64,000 nt of DNA from an uncultured Prevotellaceae bacterium (GCA_902800495.1 CADCET010000008.1:1-64000); one strand, 5' to 3'. Counted from the stretch's first letter, positions 53,905-62,677 are shown. The notes: generated by a model from the letters alone, not told the origin. Numbers and translations: made by a program.

Positions 53905-54551
53905 CAGTCAGTTTCAGAAATAGGTCGCTCCGTAATCTCCTCGAACGTGTCGAGCTGTTGGGGCTGCTCCTGGGCTTTAATCCAGGCGCGCTTGTCGCGG
54001 TAGAACTTCAGTGCGTGGACCAGCTCGACTAAACCGTAGACCAATGTACACCAGCCGAGGATGAGCATGGCCATGTTGAGCGGCTCCATGGGCTTGAGCA
54101 TGACATAGAGGCCCGTGAGGAGGATGAGTGTCGGCATAATTAAGTACCAGAAGCTGATGCGCCCGTAACGGCGTCCGCTGATGAGGCTCATGTATTGGTT
54201 GATGGCTCCGAGTATGAGGATAATGCCGATGATGTACATCAGGGCCGAGACGAAAGTCGTTGGCGTGAAGACGAGGATGAGTCCGAGGATGGCGCTGCCG
54301 ATGCCCACGATGGGGAATGTCGGCTGTTCGCCGGCCACGAGGTGTCCCTCGGTGTCGTAGATTTTATACTCGCTGACGTGACGCTTCGACCAGAAATAGG
54401 TGACGCACGAGATGATGCCCGAGGCGAGGAAGAGCACGCCGATGGCCACCGTGATGCCTGTCACCGTGTTATCGGGAAACTTAATCAGCAGAATGCCGAT
54501 AACAATAGCGCACAGCGCGCGGAAAACGGAACTCTGTAATATCTTTTTCAT
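53904..54551 (-). CDS. DUF308/HdeD-like membrane protein
   Basis: A 215-residue inner-membrane protein with six hydrophobic helices in pairs (residues about 8-30, 33-55, 82-100, 104-125, 135-155, 160-180), a soluble insert near 55-80 and an acidic C-terminal tail. This is the HdeD/DUF308 pattern; the family's role is unclear, with acid resistance known for E. coli HdeD. It overlaps the GH35 start by one base and lies 13 bp after the TSCPD gene. Confidence 0.82.
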   Translation of the reverse strand: MKKILQSSVFRALCAIVIGILLIKFPDNTVTGITVAIGVLFLASGIISCVTYFWSKRHVSEYKIYDTEGHLVAGEQPTFPIVGIGSAILGLILVFTPTTFVSALMYIIGIILILGAINQYMSLISGRRYGRISFWYLIMPTLILLTGLYVMLKPMEPLNMAMLILGWCTLVYGLVELVHALKFYRDKRAWIKAQEQPQQLDTFEEITERPISETD

Positions 54552-54564
54552 TTGTCTAATCTCC

Positions 54565-54837
54565 TTACTCTTTCACCTCCTTATTCCTCAGCTCCTCAAG
54601 AGCGCGACAGAGCTGATCGGGACACGATGTCCCCTTGGTACCACAGCGGATGCCGTCGAGCTTGCGTATCACGTCGTCGATATGCTGCCCGCGCACTAAC
54701 TGGCTCACACCCTGAAGATTGCCATTGCAACCACCCAAGAAAAACACCTGCTGGATAATGTTGTTCTCGTCGGCCGTCACGTCAATCATCTTTGAGCACG
54801 TGCCGCGAGTCTCGTACTGTACATGTTTCGTCTTCAT
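54565..54837 (-). CDS. TSCPD-domain protein (TIGR03905 type)
   Basis: A 90-residue protein containing the C-terminal TSCPD motif near residue 70 (GTKGTSCPDQLCRALEE), with Cys residues in RGTCSKMI and GGCNGN. The domain also ends class II ribonucleotide reductases; this stand-alone form is common in Bacteroidetes and Firmicutes and has no established function. The conserved cysteines suggest metal or nucleotide-redox binding. A TATATTTG box at 54883-54890 makes it the first gene of the run leading to GH35. Confidence 0.88.
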   Translation of the reverse strand: MKTKHVQYETRGTCSKMIDVTADENNIIQQVFFLGGCNGNLQGVSQLVRGQHIDDVIRKLDGIRCGTKGTSCPDQLCRALEELRNKEVKE

Positions 54838-54882
54838 AAGCCGTTATTATTGCGTAATCAGTTATGTTTCCTTTTCACTGTG

Positions 54883-54890
54883 CAAATATA
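54883..54890 (-). promoter_or_regulatory. -7 promoter box of the TSCPD-DUF308-GH35 run
   Basis: Minus-strand TATATTTG, 45 bp upstream of the TSCPD start. Confidence 0.5.
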
Positions 54891-54974
54891 ATCAAAAATA
54901 TCGAGGATATGATAATTCGCAACATAAATTAAGAAAAAGTGTGGCGGTTTCTTTGTTTTTAGCCCGACTTTTCG

Positions 54975-54982
54975 TAATTTTG
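54975..54982 (+). promoter_or_regulatory. -7 promoter box of the histidine phosphatase gene
   Basis: TAATTTTG 5 nt before ATG 54988, implying a nearly leaderless mRNA. Confidence 0.5.
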
Positions 54983-54987
54983 CCGAC

Positions 54988-55497
54988 ATGAAAACAACGT
55001 TGTTATTGGTGCGTCACGGAGAGACGGTGGATAATGCGGCTCAGATCATGCAGGGACAGACGCAAGGACGGCTCAATGAGGTGGGGCTGCGGCAGGCGCG
55101 CGACCTGCGTGACGAGATGGCTCGTGTGGAGATTGACGTCGTGGTGGCAAGCGACTTGTATCGGTCGGTACAGACGGCTGAGGTGTTGGCAGAGCCTCAC
55201 CGCTTGCCGGTGGTGCAGACGCCGCTGCTGCGCGAGCGTGACTGGGGTAGTTTCACAGGCCGTTATATTCCTGACTTGAAGGGGGCTCCGTGGTCTGACG
55301 ACATTGAGACGTTAGACGCGCTGTTGGAGCGGGCACGACAGTTCCTGGACTTTATCAAGACGCACTATGAGGGAAAAACGGTGCTTGCCGTAGGACACGG
55401 TATCGTCAACAAGGCGATACAGGCTGTCCATTACGGCAAGCAGATGCGTGAGGTGGAGCGTATGACCAATTGCGAGGTCCGCACCTTGATTCTTTAG
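54988..55497 (+). CDS. Histidine phosphatase family protein (phosphoglycerate mutase-like)
   Basis: A 169-residue cytoplasmic protein with the catalytic RHG motif in LLVRHGETVDN near residue 8, Arg in SDLYRSVQTAE near 59, Glu in LRERDWGSF and the second His in VLAVGHGIVNKA near 139. This is the minimal branch of the 2-phosphoglycerate mutase-like phosphatases; the substrate is unknown (GpmB and CobC-like members differ). It is single-gene and convergent with the next gene, 10 bp between stops. Confidence 0.9.
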   Translation: MKTTLLLVRHGETVDNAAQIMQGQTQGRLNEVGLRQARDLRDEMARVEIDVVVASDLYRSVQTAEVLAEPHRLPVVQTPLLRERDWGSFTGRYIPDLKGAPWSDDIETLDALLERARQFLDFIKTHYEGKTVLAVGHGIVNKAIQAVHYGKQMREVERMTNCEVRTLIL

Positions 55498-55507
55498 TTT
55501 CTTTTGA

Positions 55508-56449
55508 TTAACGGTGGCCTTTGCCGAAGTGGCCGCCCCCGCGGCTGCCGCCTCCTGCGTTACCGCCGCTGCTGTGGCTGCTGCTGCCACCACCACGGGT
55601 GAAGTTTCCGCTGCCACTGTGGCTGCCGGCGCTGCTGTGGCTGCTGCCACCACGGTTGTAATTGCTGCTTCCAGTGCTGCCACTACGGTTGTAGCTGCCG
55701 CTGTTGTCACGGCTGAAGTGTCCGCTGTTAGAGCGCTCGTAGCCACCGCGGTTCTCGCTGCGATTGTAGCTGCCACTGTTTCCACCGCGATTGCTGTATC
55801 CACCGCGATTGTTGTAGCCGCTATTGTCACGACCACCCTGATAGTGTCCGCCACCCTGGTAATGACCGCCACGCTGTCCTGTAGCGCGGGTAGAACTGCC
55901 GGCACGTGAGCCGCGGTAGTCGCCGCGATCGTAGCCGTTGCGCATTCCGAAGTGGCTGCGTCCCTGTGGTAGGGCGGGGCGGAAGTGGCTGCTGTGGCCG
56001 TGGTAGTAGCCGTGGGTGCCGTGGAGATGCCAGGCGTGAGCACCGCGATAGGTGGCGTAGAAGTGCGGACGACCGAAGTAGAAGTAGTCGCGGCGCGGGT
56101 AGCGGGCGTAGATGCCGAAGTGCCAGTAGCCGGCGTCCCAGTAGAGGGGGCGGTAGAAATAGGAGGCTGCCAATAAGGCATCCCACTGCCACTGGTAGAG
56201 GATATAGCTCAGGTCGAGGTTGCGGCGCTCCCAGTAAGTGCCGTAGACGTCGTCGACGCTGGTCACGCCCATCAAGTAGTCGAGGTTAATCTCGTAGGCG
56301 GCTTCGTACTGTGCGTCCGTCAGGTTCAGCTCGTACGCCATCTTGTCTGTCAGGAACAGGGCCTCGTTGCGGGCCTGCTCGTAGCTCATTGCCTTGCCCG
56401 TGGCTGCCGTCAGCAGCATCATTGTCAGGGCTATCATCATCTTCTTCAT
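55508..56449 (-). CDS. Exported low-complexity Gly/Ser/Tyr/Arg-rich protein
   Basis: A 313-residue protein with signal MKKMMIALTMMLLTAATGKA. Residues 25-150 form a Tyr/Trp/His-rich ordered-looking part (LNLTDAQYEAAYEINLDYL; YWDAGYWHFGIYARY). From about 165 to the end it is composed of Gly, Ser, Arg, Asn, Tyr and His repeats (NRGGYSNRGGNSGSYN and similar), likely disordered. I do not recognise a family with known function. The composition keeps the opposite strand open over most of its length, but that frame is an artefact. Confidence 0.72.
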   Translation of the reverse strand: MKKMMIALTMMLLTAATGKAMSYEQARNEALFLTDKMAYELNLTDAQYEAAYEINLDYLMGVTSVDDVYGTYWERRNLDLSYILYQWQWDALLAASYFYRPLYWDAGYWHFGIYARYPRRDYFYFGRPHFYATYRGAHAWHLHGTHGYYHGHSSHFRPALPQGRSHFGMRNGYDRGDYRGSRAGSSTRATGQRGGHYQGGGHYQGGRDNSGYNNRGGYSNRGGNSGSYNRSENRGGYERSNSGHFSRDNSGSYNRSGSTGSSNYNRGGSSHSSAGSHSGSGNFTRGGGSSSHSSGGNAGGGSRGGGHFGKGHR

Positions 56450-56530
56450 AACTGTAGAGTTTTTATCGGTTTGACATGTTTGTTACTTGTTCACGCTGCA
56501 AAGTAACAACAAAAGCGCGACCTGTGCAAA

Positions 56531-56561
56531 GGATTTTCCCTAAACCATAAGGGGAAAATCC
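56531..56561. repeat. Hairpin downstream of the sugar transferase gene
   Basis: GGATTTTCCC (56531-56540) and GGGAAAATCC (56552-56561) form perfect 10-bp arms with an 11-nt loop, 13 bp after the sugar transferase stop. There is no long T-tract, so it may be a terminator of the polysaccharide operon or a 3'-end stabiliser. Confidence 0.55.
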
Positions 56562-56573
56562 CTATACTATCAG

Positions 56574-57143
56574 TTAGAAAACCTTACCGAAGGCAATCTT
56601 GGCAAATGTCAGTCCGAGAATCTTGATATCGAGCGCCCAAGAGCGGTGTTCCAGATACTCGAGATCCATCTCCAGACGCTTCAGCATCTTCTCCATCGTG
56701 TCGGTATAGCCGTTGTAAAGCGTTGCCATCGACGTGATGCCGGGACGTATCTGGAAGAGATACTGGTAGCGGGGGTCGTACTCCATAATCTGACTGATAT
56801 GATACCGGCGCTCAGGACGGTAGCCAACGAACGACATATCGCCCTTCAGCACGTTCCAGAACTGCGGCAGTTCGTCAAGATGGTGGGCGCGTAGGAATCG
56901 GCCTATCCGGGTCAGTCGCGGGTCGTTGTCCTGCTGGAACAGTTCCTCGCCCTCCTTCTCGGCATCAACCACCATGCTGCGGAACTTATAGATATTGAAC
57001 GGTCGCCCGTGAAGCCCGATACGTTCCTGCTTGTAAATAGCAGGACCGCCACCTATCTTAATAATAAGGTAGCAGACAATGATCAATGGCGAGAAAGCCA
57101 CTAAGCACAACAGCGACAGCAACACATCGAAAGCACGTTTCAT
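56574..57143 (-). CDS. Undecaprenyl-phosphate sugar-phosphate transferase (WcaJ/PHPT type)
   Basis: A 189-residue membrane-bound initiating transferase. One N-terminal membrane helix (LSLLCLVAFSPLIIVCYLII) precedes the catalytic domain with YKQERIGLHGRPFNIYKFRSM near 37, a DELPQFWNVLKGDMSFVGYRPER motif near 95 and RPGITS. It transfers a sugar phosphate to the lipid carrier to start a repeat unit. The start is ATG 57143, overlapping the upstream WecA-like gene by 4 bp; the longer open frame would lie inside that gene. Confidence 0.92.
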   Translation of the reverse strand: MKRAFDVLLSLLCLVAFSPLIIVCYLIIKIGGGPAIYKQERIGLHGRPFNIYKFRSMVVDAEKEGEELFQQDNDPRLTRIGRFLRAHHLDELPQFWNVLKGDMSFVGYRPERRYHISQIMEYDPRYQYLFQIRPGITSMATLYNGYTDTMEKMLKRLEMDLEYLEHRSWALDIKILGLTFAKIAFGKVF

Positions 57144-58225
57144 ACGGCAACAGCTTTCAACTTTACATTGACAGACAAATGGAATACACAGTAGAGCAAG
57201 ACATCGACGCCAATGATGATCGTTGGCGACACCCAAGTGTAGAGCAGGCTGTTGACGACGACGTAAACCAAAGCCAGCAACAGAATGGTGATGAGTGCCT
57301 GATGCTGTGTCATCCCCATCCGCATCAGTTTGTGATGGACATGGTTCTTGTCAGCATCGAACAGCGGCTTGTGGTGGCGCAGACGGTAGAACGTCACCCT
57401 GACCACGTCGGCTGTTGGCACGAAGAGCAGCGTCAGCGGAACCATAATGGCCTCGGGGCGTGACGGCCAGATCAGCGTATTCTCGGATGCACACTTGACA
57501 GCCAGGAAACCCAAGGTAAAGCCTAATGACAGCGAGCCAGAATCGCCCATGAAAATCTTCGTATTACGCTCAGGACTACCGAAAAGGTTGAAATAGCTGA
57601 AGGCAATCAGTGCGCCAATCATACCGGCTACCAGGATGCTGTAAGTGTTCACAAAGACACCGTAATAAACAAAATAGGCCAAGAAACCACCTAACGCGAT
57701 AAGCGACAAGCCTGCAGCCAAGCCGTCGATGCCGTCAATGAGATTGATGGCATTGTCAACGAAGACGATGACGAAGATGGTCAACGGTATGCCGACGTAT
57801 CGGGGAATCTCAAAAATGCCGAACAGGCCGTAGAGGTTGTTGATATACAGGCCGGCAAAGGGCAGCAGACAGGCAGTGAAAATCTGCATGGCAAACTTCG
57901 TGCGGGCATCCAGGCCTATCAGGTCGTCAATAATACCGGTACAATAGATAACGAGCAGACCTATGATGAATATGGCACTCCAAAGATTGACAGGCAGGGT
58001 GTGCTGCTCGGTAACAGGCATGAACAGCAATACAGCGGCAAAGGCAGTCAGCATACTGGGAAAAAACGAGATGCCACCCATACGCGGGATGGCCTTATGA
58101 TGCACTTTCCGCTCACTTGGCAGGTCGTACAGCTTCTTCCGTTTGCAATAATCAAGTATGACGGGCGTGAAAACAAACCCGCAGACAAGGCTCAACAAAA
58201 AGGCTCCCAGTAAATATATCGTCAT
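57140..58225 (-). CDS. WecA/MraY-family undecaprenyl-phosphate GlcNAc-1-phosphate transferase
   Basis: A 361-residue membrane enzyme with about 11 helices. It shows the conserved loops of the family: HHKAIPRMGGISFF near 42, IIDDLIGLDARTKFAMQ near 98, NAINLIDGIDGLAAG near 158, FMGDSGSLSLGF near 228 and KNHVHHKLMRMG near 292. It links HexNAc-1-phosphate to the lipid carrier. Having it overlap a second initiating enzyme by 4 bp is notable. The start is ATG 58225; the frame's first codon (TTG 58231) is less likely. Confidence 0.93.
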   Translation of the reverse strand: MTIYLLGAFLLSLVCGFVFTPVILDYCKRKKLYDLPSERKVHHKAIPRMGGISFFPSMLTAFAAVLLFMPVTEQHTLPVNLWSAIFIIGLLVIYCTGIIDDLIGLDARTKFAMQIFTACLLPFAGLYINNLYGLFGIFEIPRYVGIPLTIFVIVFVDNAINLIDGIDGLAAGLSLIALGGFLAYFVYYGVFVNTYSILVAGMIGALIAFSYFNLFGSPERNTKIFMGDSGSLSLGFTLGFLAVKCASENTLIWPSRPEAIMVPLTLLFVPTADVVRVTFYRLRHHKPLFDADKNHVHHKLMRMGMTQHQALITILLLALVYVVVNSLLYTWVSPTIIIGVDVLLYCVFHLSVNVKLKAVAV

Positions 58226-58299
58226 AAGCAATCGTCGTTTATTATATAAACAGACGAATGACGCAAATATTGTATTCTACGCCATTTTTTTTCCAAGCC

Positions 58300-59469
58300 T
58301 TATAAAACTTCGTAGCCTTCCAATTTTGACTGCCAAGAATAGTTCTGAATGACTGTTTGGCGCCCCCGCTCTCTCATGACGGCACGGAGGTTCTCATTTT
58401 CAATCAGTTGGATACATTTATCGGCAAATGTCTGATCATCATCACAGACAAAGCAGTTCTCACCGTCGTGCAACTCAGGAATAGCCTTGGCTATCAATGA
58501 AGTCAGGACAACTGGAATGCCGTTTGACATAGCAACAAGTACTTTGTTTTGTATGCCGGCAGCTATTTGCACGGGAGCAACGGCGATGCAGGAGTCAGCA
58601 ATATACTGGTTGAGATCGTCTACGAAACCAGTAACGAAGATATTCTTACCATTATCCAACTTCAGTATACTCTTGGGGGGGTGTGCCCCAACAACGTAGA
58701 ATCTCATATCGGGCTTCTTGTCAAGAATCAGTGGGAATATATCGTTCACGAAATGAATAACGGCATCCTGATTCTGAAGCGACTGCATATGGCCAATGAA
58801 GCAAATCTTATTCGTATCAATATGCCCACTAATCTGTGAAGAACAACCCACGCCGTTGGCATGAAGGGCCAATGAATGGATGTGTCGGGCGTCAATCTTG
58901 CTGCTGAGAAAAGCGATGTCGGGCTGTGATACCAATACAACTTTGGGATAGTTACTAATCACGTATTTCTCGTAGCTCGCTATCAGGCGCTTCTCTATCT
59001 TATAAACATTACGCAGCAAGCGGTTGCCCTTTGCTCCTGATGATAACGCATAGGTCTTCGACAACGCATCGGTCATCTCAACAATGGACCGTTCCTGAAG
59101 CTCAGCACTTTCCAAAAATGGCACCATACGTAACAGATGGGATATATACAAATCAGGGGCTTCATTCTTGACGACCCGTTTGAACAGTCTTTTAAATGCC
59201 AATGAGTAATAATAGCCACACTGTATGGGTCGTCCGGTCAGCATAAACACGGCTGAGTAGAACGCAGAGGCTATCTTGCTTCGATTGATGGTAAATACCT
59301 TATCATATATCTCCTGAGCCGCCTCCATATCGGGTGTCTCCTCTGTGTAGGACACCAATACCAGTTGGTGACCACGTGATTTCAAGTATCGTGCAATATT
59401 ATTTATCCTTAACAAGTCGCCGCCACATTCAGGTAGAGGGAACCTTGGGGTTAATATACATATCTTCAT
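58300..59469 (-). CDS. GT4-type glycosyltransferase
   Basis: A 389-residue GT-B glycosyltransferase. The N-terminal MKICILTPRFPLPECGGDLLR is the family's acceptor-side start. The C-terminal donor half has ICFIGHMQSLQNQDAVIHF near 220, VGAHPPKSI, and APVQIAAGIQNKVLVAMSNGIPVVLT near 310. The sugar is unknown. It belongs to the polysaccharide locus but is separated from the other minus-strand genes by the inverted GT2 gene. Base composition is AT-richer than the core genes. Confidence 0.88.
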   Translation of the reverse strand: MKICILTPRFPLPECGGDLLRINNIARYLKSRGHQLVLVSYTEETPDMEAAQEIYDKVFTINRSKIASAFYSAVFMLTGRPIQCGYYYSLAFKRLFKRVVKNEAPDLYISHLLRMVPFLESAELQERSIVEMTDALSKTYALSSGAKGNRLLRNVYKIEKRLIASYEKYVISNYPKVVLVSQPDIAFLSSKIDARHIHSLALHANGVGCSSQISGHIDTNKICFIGHMQSLQNQDAVIHFVNDIFPLILDKKPDMRFYVVGAHPPKSILKLDNGKNIFVTGFVDDLNQYIADSCIAVAPVQIAAGIQNKVLVAMSNGIPVVLTSLIAKAIPELHDGENCFVCDDDQTFADKCIQLIENENLRAVMRERGRQTVIQNYSWQSKLEGYEVL

Positions 59470-59556
59470 GCTGCTCCTTTTTCTTAATAAAACGAAAACT
59501 ATGACACTTTATTGTTATATTATAAGAATAGTCGCACTCATTTTCCGTTTTTTTTT

Positions 59557-59564
59557 TACCTTTG
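59557..59564 (+). promoter_or_regulatory. -7 promoter box of the GT2 gene
   Basis: TACCTTTG 4 nt before ATG 59569; the closest spacing in the window. Confidence 0.55.
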
Positions 59565-59568
59565 CAGT

Positions 59569-60273
59569 ATGATTAGTGTTTGCATGGCCACTTTCAATGG
59601 CGAAAAATATATCAGAGAACAGGTTTACTCCATCTTGTCACAATTGGATTTCAATGACGAACTCATCGTTTCTGATGATGGTTCTACGGACTCCACTCTT
59701 CAAGTATTGGCAGATTTCAACGACCCACGCATCAAGGTTTTTGACGGACCGAAATGTGGACTAACCTATAATTTCGAGAATGCCATCAGACAAGCCTCAG
59801 GCGATTATCTGTTTTTGTCTGATCAGGACGACGTCTGGGAGGACAACAAGATTGAGCGGATGACAGAAGTCCTACAAGAAGCCGACTTGGTGGTGAGCGA
59901 TGCCTGGATATGCGATGAAAAGGCCATCAGTACCGGTCGTTCACTCTATGATGTCTACAAGCCACATAAGGGCTTTTGGGCTACCCTTTATCATACCACA
60001 TATATCGGATGCTGCACAGCTTTCCGAAGGAAAATACTGAAAAGGCTCCTTCCCTTCCCTCCACATATCGTTATGCACGACTACTGGATTGGACAAATCG
60101 GAGACCTGTATTATAAGACGGTATTTATCCCTGACAAACTGCTACGCTACCGGCGACACGGTGACAACACTTCCGCATTGACAACAGGCAAGAGTCCGTT
60201 AACGCTGTGTCAGAAAATCAACTACCGCTACTGGATAGTACGCTACGTCCTAACAAGGTGGCTAAGATCGTAA
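59569..60273 (+). CDS. GT2-family glycosyltransferase
   Basis: A 234-residue GT-A enzyme beginning MISVCMATFNGEKYIREQ. The nucleotide-binding DELIVSDDGSTDST lies near residue 30 and the metal-binding region FLSDQDDVWEDNKI near 85; the sequence MHDYWIG follows near 165. It resembles rhamnosyl/galactosyl-type transferases of capsule loci. It is the only plus-strand gene of the locus, with its own nearly leaderless promoter, and its end overlaps the convergent GT4 gene by 12 bp. The start is ATG 59569, since the longer frame begins upstream of the promoter. Confidence 0.88.
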   Translation: MISVCMATFNGEKYIREQVYSILSQLDFNDELIVSDDGSTDSTLQVLADFNDPRIKVFDGPKCGLTYNFENAIRQASGDYLFLSDQDDVWEDNKIERMTEVLQEADLVVSDAWICDEKAISTGRSLYDVYKPHKGFWATLYHTTYIGCCTAFRRKILKRLLPFPPHIVMHDYWIGQIGDLYYKTVFIPDKLLRYRRHGDNTSALTTGKSPLTLCQKINYRYWIVRYVLTRWLRS

Positions 60274-61479
60274 TACATCCTCGTAAATAGTCTCCCTGAC
60301 TTTAGAAAGCTGTTGAGGGGAATAGTTGCTCTGGAATACGCCGTTGGCAGCCTTCCCTAAACGGCAGCGCAGTGATGCATCGTCAAGAAGCATTTCCACA
60401 GAACGAGCAAAAGCCTCTGGGGTATCTGCTATCAGACAGGAATCCCCATTGACAAGAGGTATGCCTTCTACGCCTACGGTCGTTGTGACAACAGGCATAC
60501 TCATGGCCATTGCCTCCAATATCTTCATACGCATGCCACTACCTGTCAACAATGGTACTACCATCATGTTTCCATATAAGGCTTCTGACAAATCATCAAC
60601 AAAGCCCATTAGATGGATTCTAAGATGGCCGAACTGCCCTTCATAATCGGAAGGCCAGAAAGCACCGACAAGATTGACTTGTATGTTACGAGTCAGAAAC
60701 GGCGCCACTTTCTGGCAAAGCCAGTCGAGGCCTTCTCTGTTTGGTATATGTCTATAGCCTCCAACAAAGACAACATTCCCCTTCCATTCACCATAAAGTC
60801 GTGACGGAGAAGAAACGGCTGCTGGCGAGACTGAGATAGGAGTCGTCACTTGATTCTTCTGTAAGATCTCACGATCAACATCCGTAAGGGTTATCACCCG
60901 GTCGTATTGATTCAGACTGTCTATTTCTTCTTTTCTCATCTGGACTTTGGCCTTTTCTTCCTTTGACGACAGATGGAATTCCTGAAGAAAACGTTCGTTT
61001 CTTACGAAATTTATCTCATGATGAACAAAGACTTTTTTAACATCCGAAGGCAAATAGTTAACCCACTTCAGACACTGAAAGAATTCTACCTGAACAAGAT
61101 CCGCCTTAGCACCCCTGATGACATCCCTTATGAATCTTATCTGATCTAAAGAGAACCACTGTCCATAAGGTTGTAATATCCGCTCTATCTTAAGCTTCCT
61201 GCTTTGGGGGGCCAGTTTCACCAGAAGTCCTCGCTTTACTTTATCACGTATGAACCGCCAACAAAGCAATTGTCTGTAATAACGATAGGCAAGAATTTTC
61301 ACGTCAGGCCATAACGCCTGTAATTGTTTCATTGCATGTATGGTGTTGCCACTGCCTTCATTAAAGACAAGTGTTATCTGATGCTCATGACGAAGCTGGT
61401 CTATCATGTTATATTGAGCCTGAGCGCCACCCGATGAAAGCGGGTAAGGCAGATAATGGGTTATAATAACAATATTCAT
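60262..61479 (-). CDS. GT4-type glycosyltransferase
   Basis: A 405-residue GT-B glycosyltransferase with N-terminal MNIVIITHYLPYPLSSGGAQAQYNM. The C-terminal half has VVFVGGYRHIPNREGLDWLCQKV near 235, a VPLLTGSGMRMKILEAMAMSMPVVTT donor-binding segment near 310 and a final Rossmann helix. It fits the family that takes nucleotide-sugar donors in capsule or O-antigen assembly; the substrate is unknown. It lies 18 bp downstream of the predicted secreted TIM-barrel gene. Confidence 0.9.
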   Translation of the reverse strand: MNIVIITHYLPYPLSSGGAQAQYNMIDQLRHEHQITLVFNEGSGNTIHAMKQLQALWPDVKILAYRYYRQLLCWRFIRDKVKRGLLVKLAPQSRKLKIERILQPYGQWFSLDQIRFIRDVIRGAKADLVQVEFFQCLKWVNYLPSDVKKVFVHHEINFVRNERFLQEFHLSSKEEKAKVQMRKEEIDSLNQYDRVITLTDVDREILQKNQVTTPISVSPAAVSSPSRLYGEWKGNVVFVGGYRHIPNREGLDWLCQKVAPFLTRNIQVNLVGAFWPSDYEGQFGHLRIHLMGFVDDLSEALYGNMMVVPLLTGSGMRMKILEAMAMSMPVVTTTVGVEGIPLVNGDSCLIADTPEAFARSVEMLLDDASLRCRLGKAANGVFQSNYSPQQLSKVRETIYEDVLRS

Positions 61480-61497
61480 AGTATGTCAAATTAATCA

Positions 61498-62673
61498 TCA
61501 TAGTCTGAACAAGAGAATATCCCCTCCTGGCAAGCGATATTCCTCCTGTAATGGTTTAGACTGAAGCCGCTTATCAATTTCTACCACAGATGCATCTGCT
61601 TTGATACGGATCCTTATGGACTTCCTATAATCCTTGTTGACAACGACCATGTATTCGCCTTTTTCTGTTTTCATCTGGGAAACCAATACGCCCTGACTAC
61701 CATAAACAACCAAGCGGCTAACATGAGACGGAGTCTTCGTCATTCGAGTTGCTCCTTCAGGAGTGTTCTTGCCAAGATGACGGACAGATGTCACCTGAGC
61801 TTTTTCAAACAGAGGGAGCAACGGACGGAGTTCGTTATTCATCTGACGTACAGTTTCATAAGTTGGGGTTCGGTGGCCATCTACACTGATGGGACCATCG
61901 TGAAAAACGAAATCCTTAGTACGCTGAGGAGTCCAATAAGTGAAATACAATAGGGCCTTGGCACCATAAGCCAGATTCGTATACATCTGAAGACGAAGCA
62001 TGGCAAGTGTAGGCATTGGATAGTCGGCATGAGGAGTGCTCAGTGCAAACGCCCAAAAAGGGCGATGGTTTAACAAGGATTCCTTGCGGATGAGTTCCAG
62101 ATTATGATACCATTTGGAACGGATACCAGACTCTGTTATGGGGTAATAGTCAAAGCAAATCTGTGGAACTCCAATCTTGACACATTGTTTTACATATGCT
62201 TCGTAATCCTTGATACCTGACATTCGGAGAGTCGCCTCATCATAATATGGTATCAGGTTCAAATAGAAAGCCTTTGTAGAATCAGCTGCCATCATCTGCA
62301 AGAATCTATCCGTCATCTGCTTAATTTGGTTTGGCGCGGGCTCATCGTACACATAATAGCCATAAAGAGCCGGATGTTTCTTTATAAGCGCAATAGTGCT
62401 TTGCGGATTCTCCCATAGTTCTGTGCTCAAAGCAAATAACTTGACGTCACATTGTTTTGCGATATCAAGGACCTTTATAAACTTCGAAGTAGGCAGATCG
62501 CCAAAATTGGTAATACAAACATCAAACCCCGCATTACGAAGTTCTAAGAACCTCTCTGCCGTTGCATATTTAGGACTCACACCACCATAGGCAATAATTG
62601 GAATTGCATAACCCTTGATACCAAAGAGCAATACCAATACAGCAAAAACAGATTGTCTGATAATGGACATCAT
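61498..62673 (-). CDS. Exported TIM-barrel protein, glycosidase-like, in a polysaccharide locus
   Basis: A 391-residue protein with a signal peptide (MMSIIRQSVFAVLVLLFGIKGYA). The body alternates predicted strands and helices as in a (beta/alpha)8 barrel, with ALYGYYVYDEPAPNQIK near residue 105, where the DEP acid pair recalls glycoside hydrolases, and AKALLYFTYWTP near 255. A C-terminal beta domain follows. I cannot assign a family with confidence. It lies between the polymerase and a glycosyltransferase gene (4 and 18 bp gaps), so it may trim or modify the polymer. Confidence 0.7.
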   Translation of the reverse strand: MMSIIRQSVFAVLVLLFGIKGYAIPIIAYGGVSPKYATAERFLELRNAGFDVCITNFGDLPTSKFIKVLDIAKQCDVKLFALSTELWENPQSTIALIKKHPALYGYYVYDEPAPNQIKQMTDRFLQMMAADSTKAFYLNLIPYYDEATLRMSGIKDYEAYVKQCVKIGVPQICFDYYPITESGIRSKWYHNLELIRKESLLNHRPFWAFALSTPHADYPMPTLAMLRLQMYTNLAYGAKALLYFTYWTPQRTKDFVFHDGPISVDGHRTPTYETVRQMNNELRPLLPLFEKAQVTSVRHLGKNTPEGATRMTKTPSHVSRLVVYGSQGVLVSQMKTEKGEYMVVVNKDYRKSIRIRIKADASVVEIDKRLQSKPLQEEYRLPGGDILLFRL

Positions 62674-62677
62674 AGGC

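Noticed and set aside
55312..56181. Minus-strand Ala/Thr-rich frame of 289 codons overlapping the histidine phosphatase and the low-complexity protein gene
   Set aside because: It is produced by the repetitive Gly/Ser codons of the real gene read in another frame; no signal peptide or start context.
55906..56289. Plus-strand Arg/Gly/Ser-rich frame opposite the low-complexity gene
   Set aside because: Composition mirrors the real gene's codons; no start context, promoter or domain.
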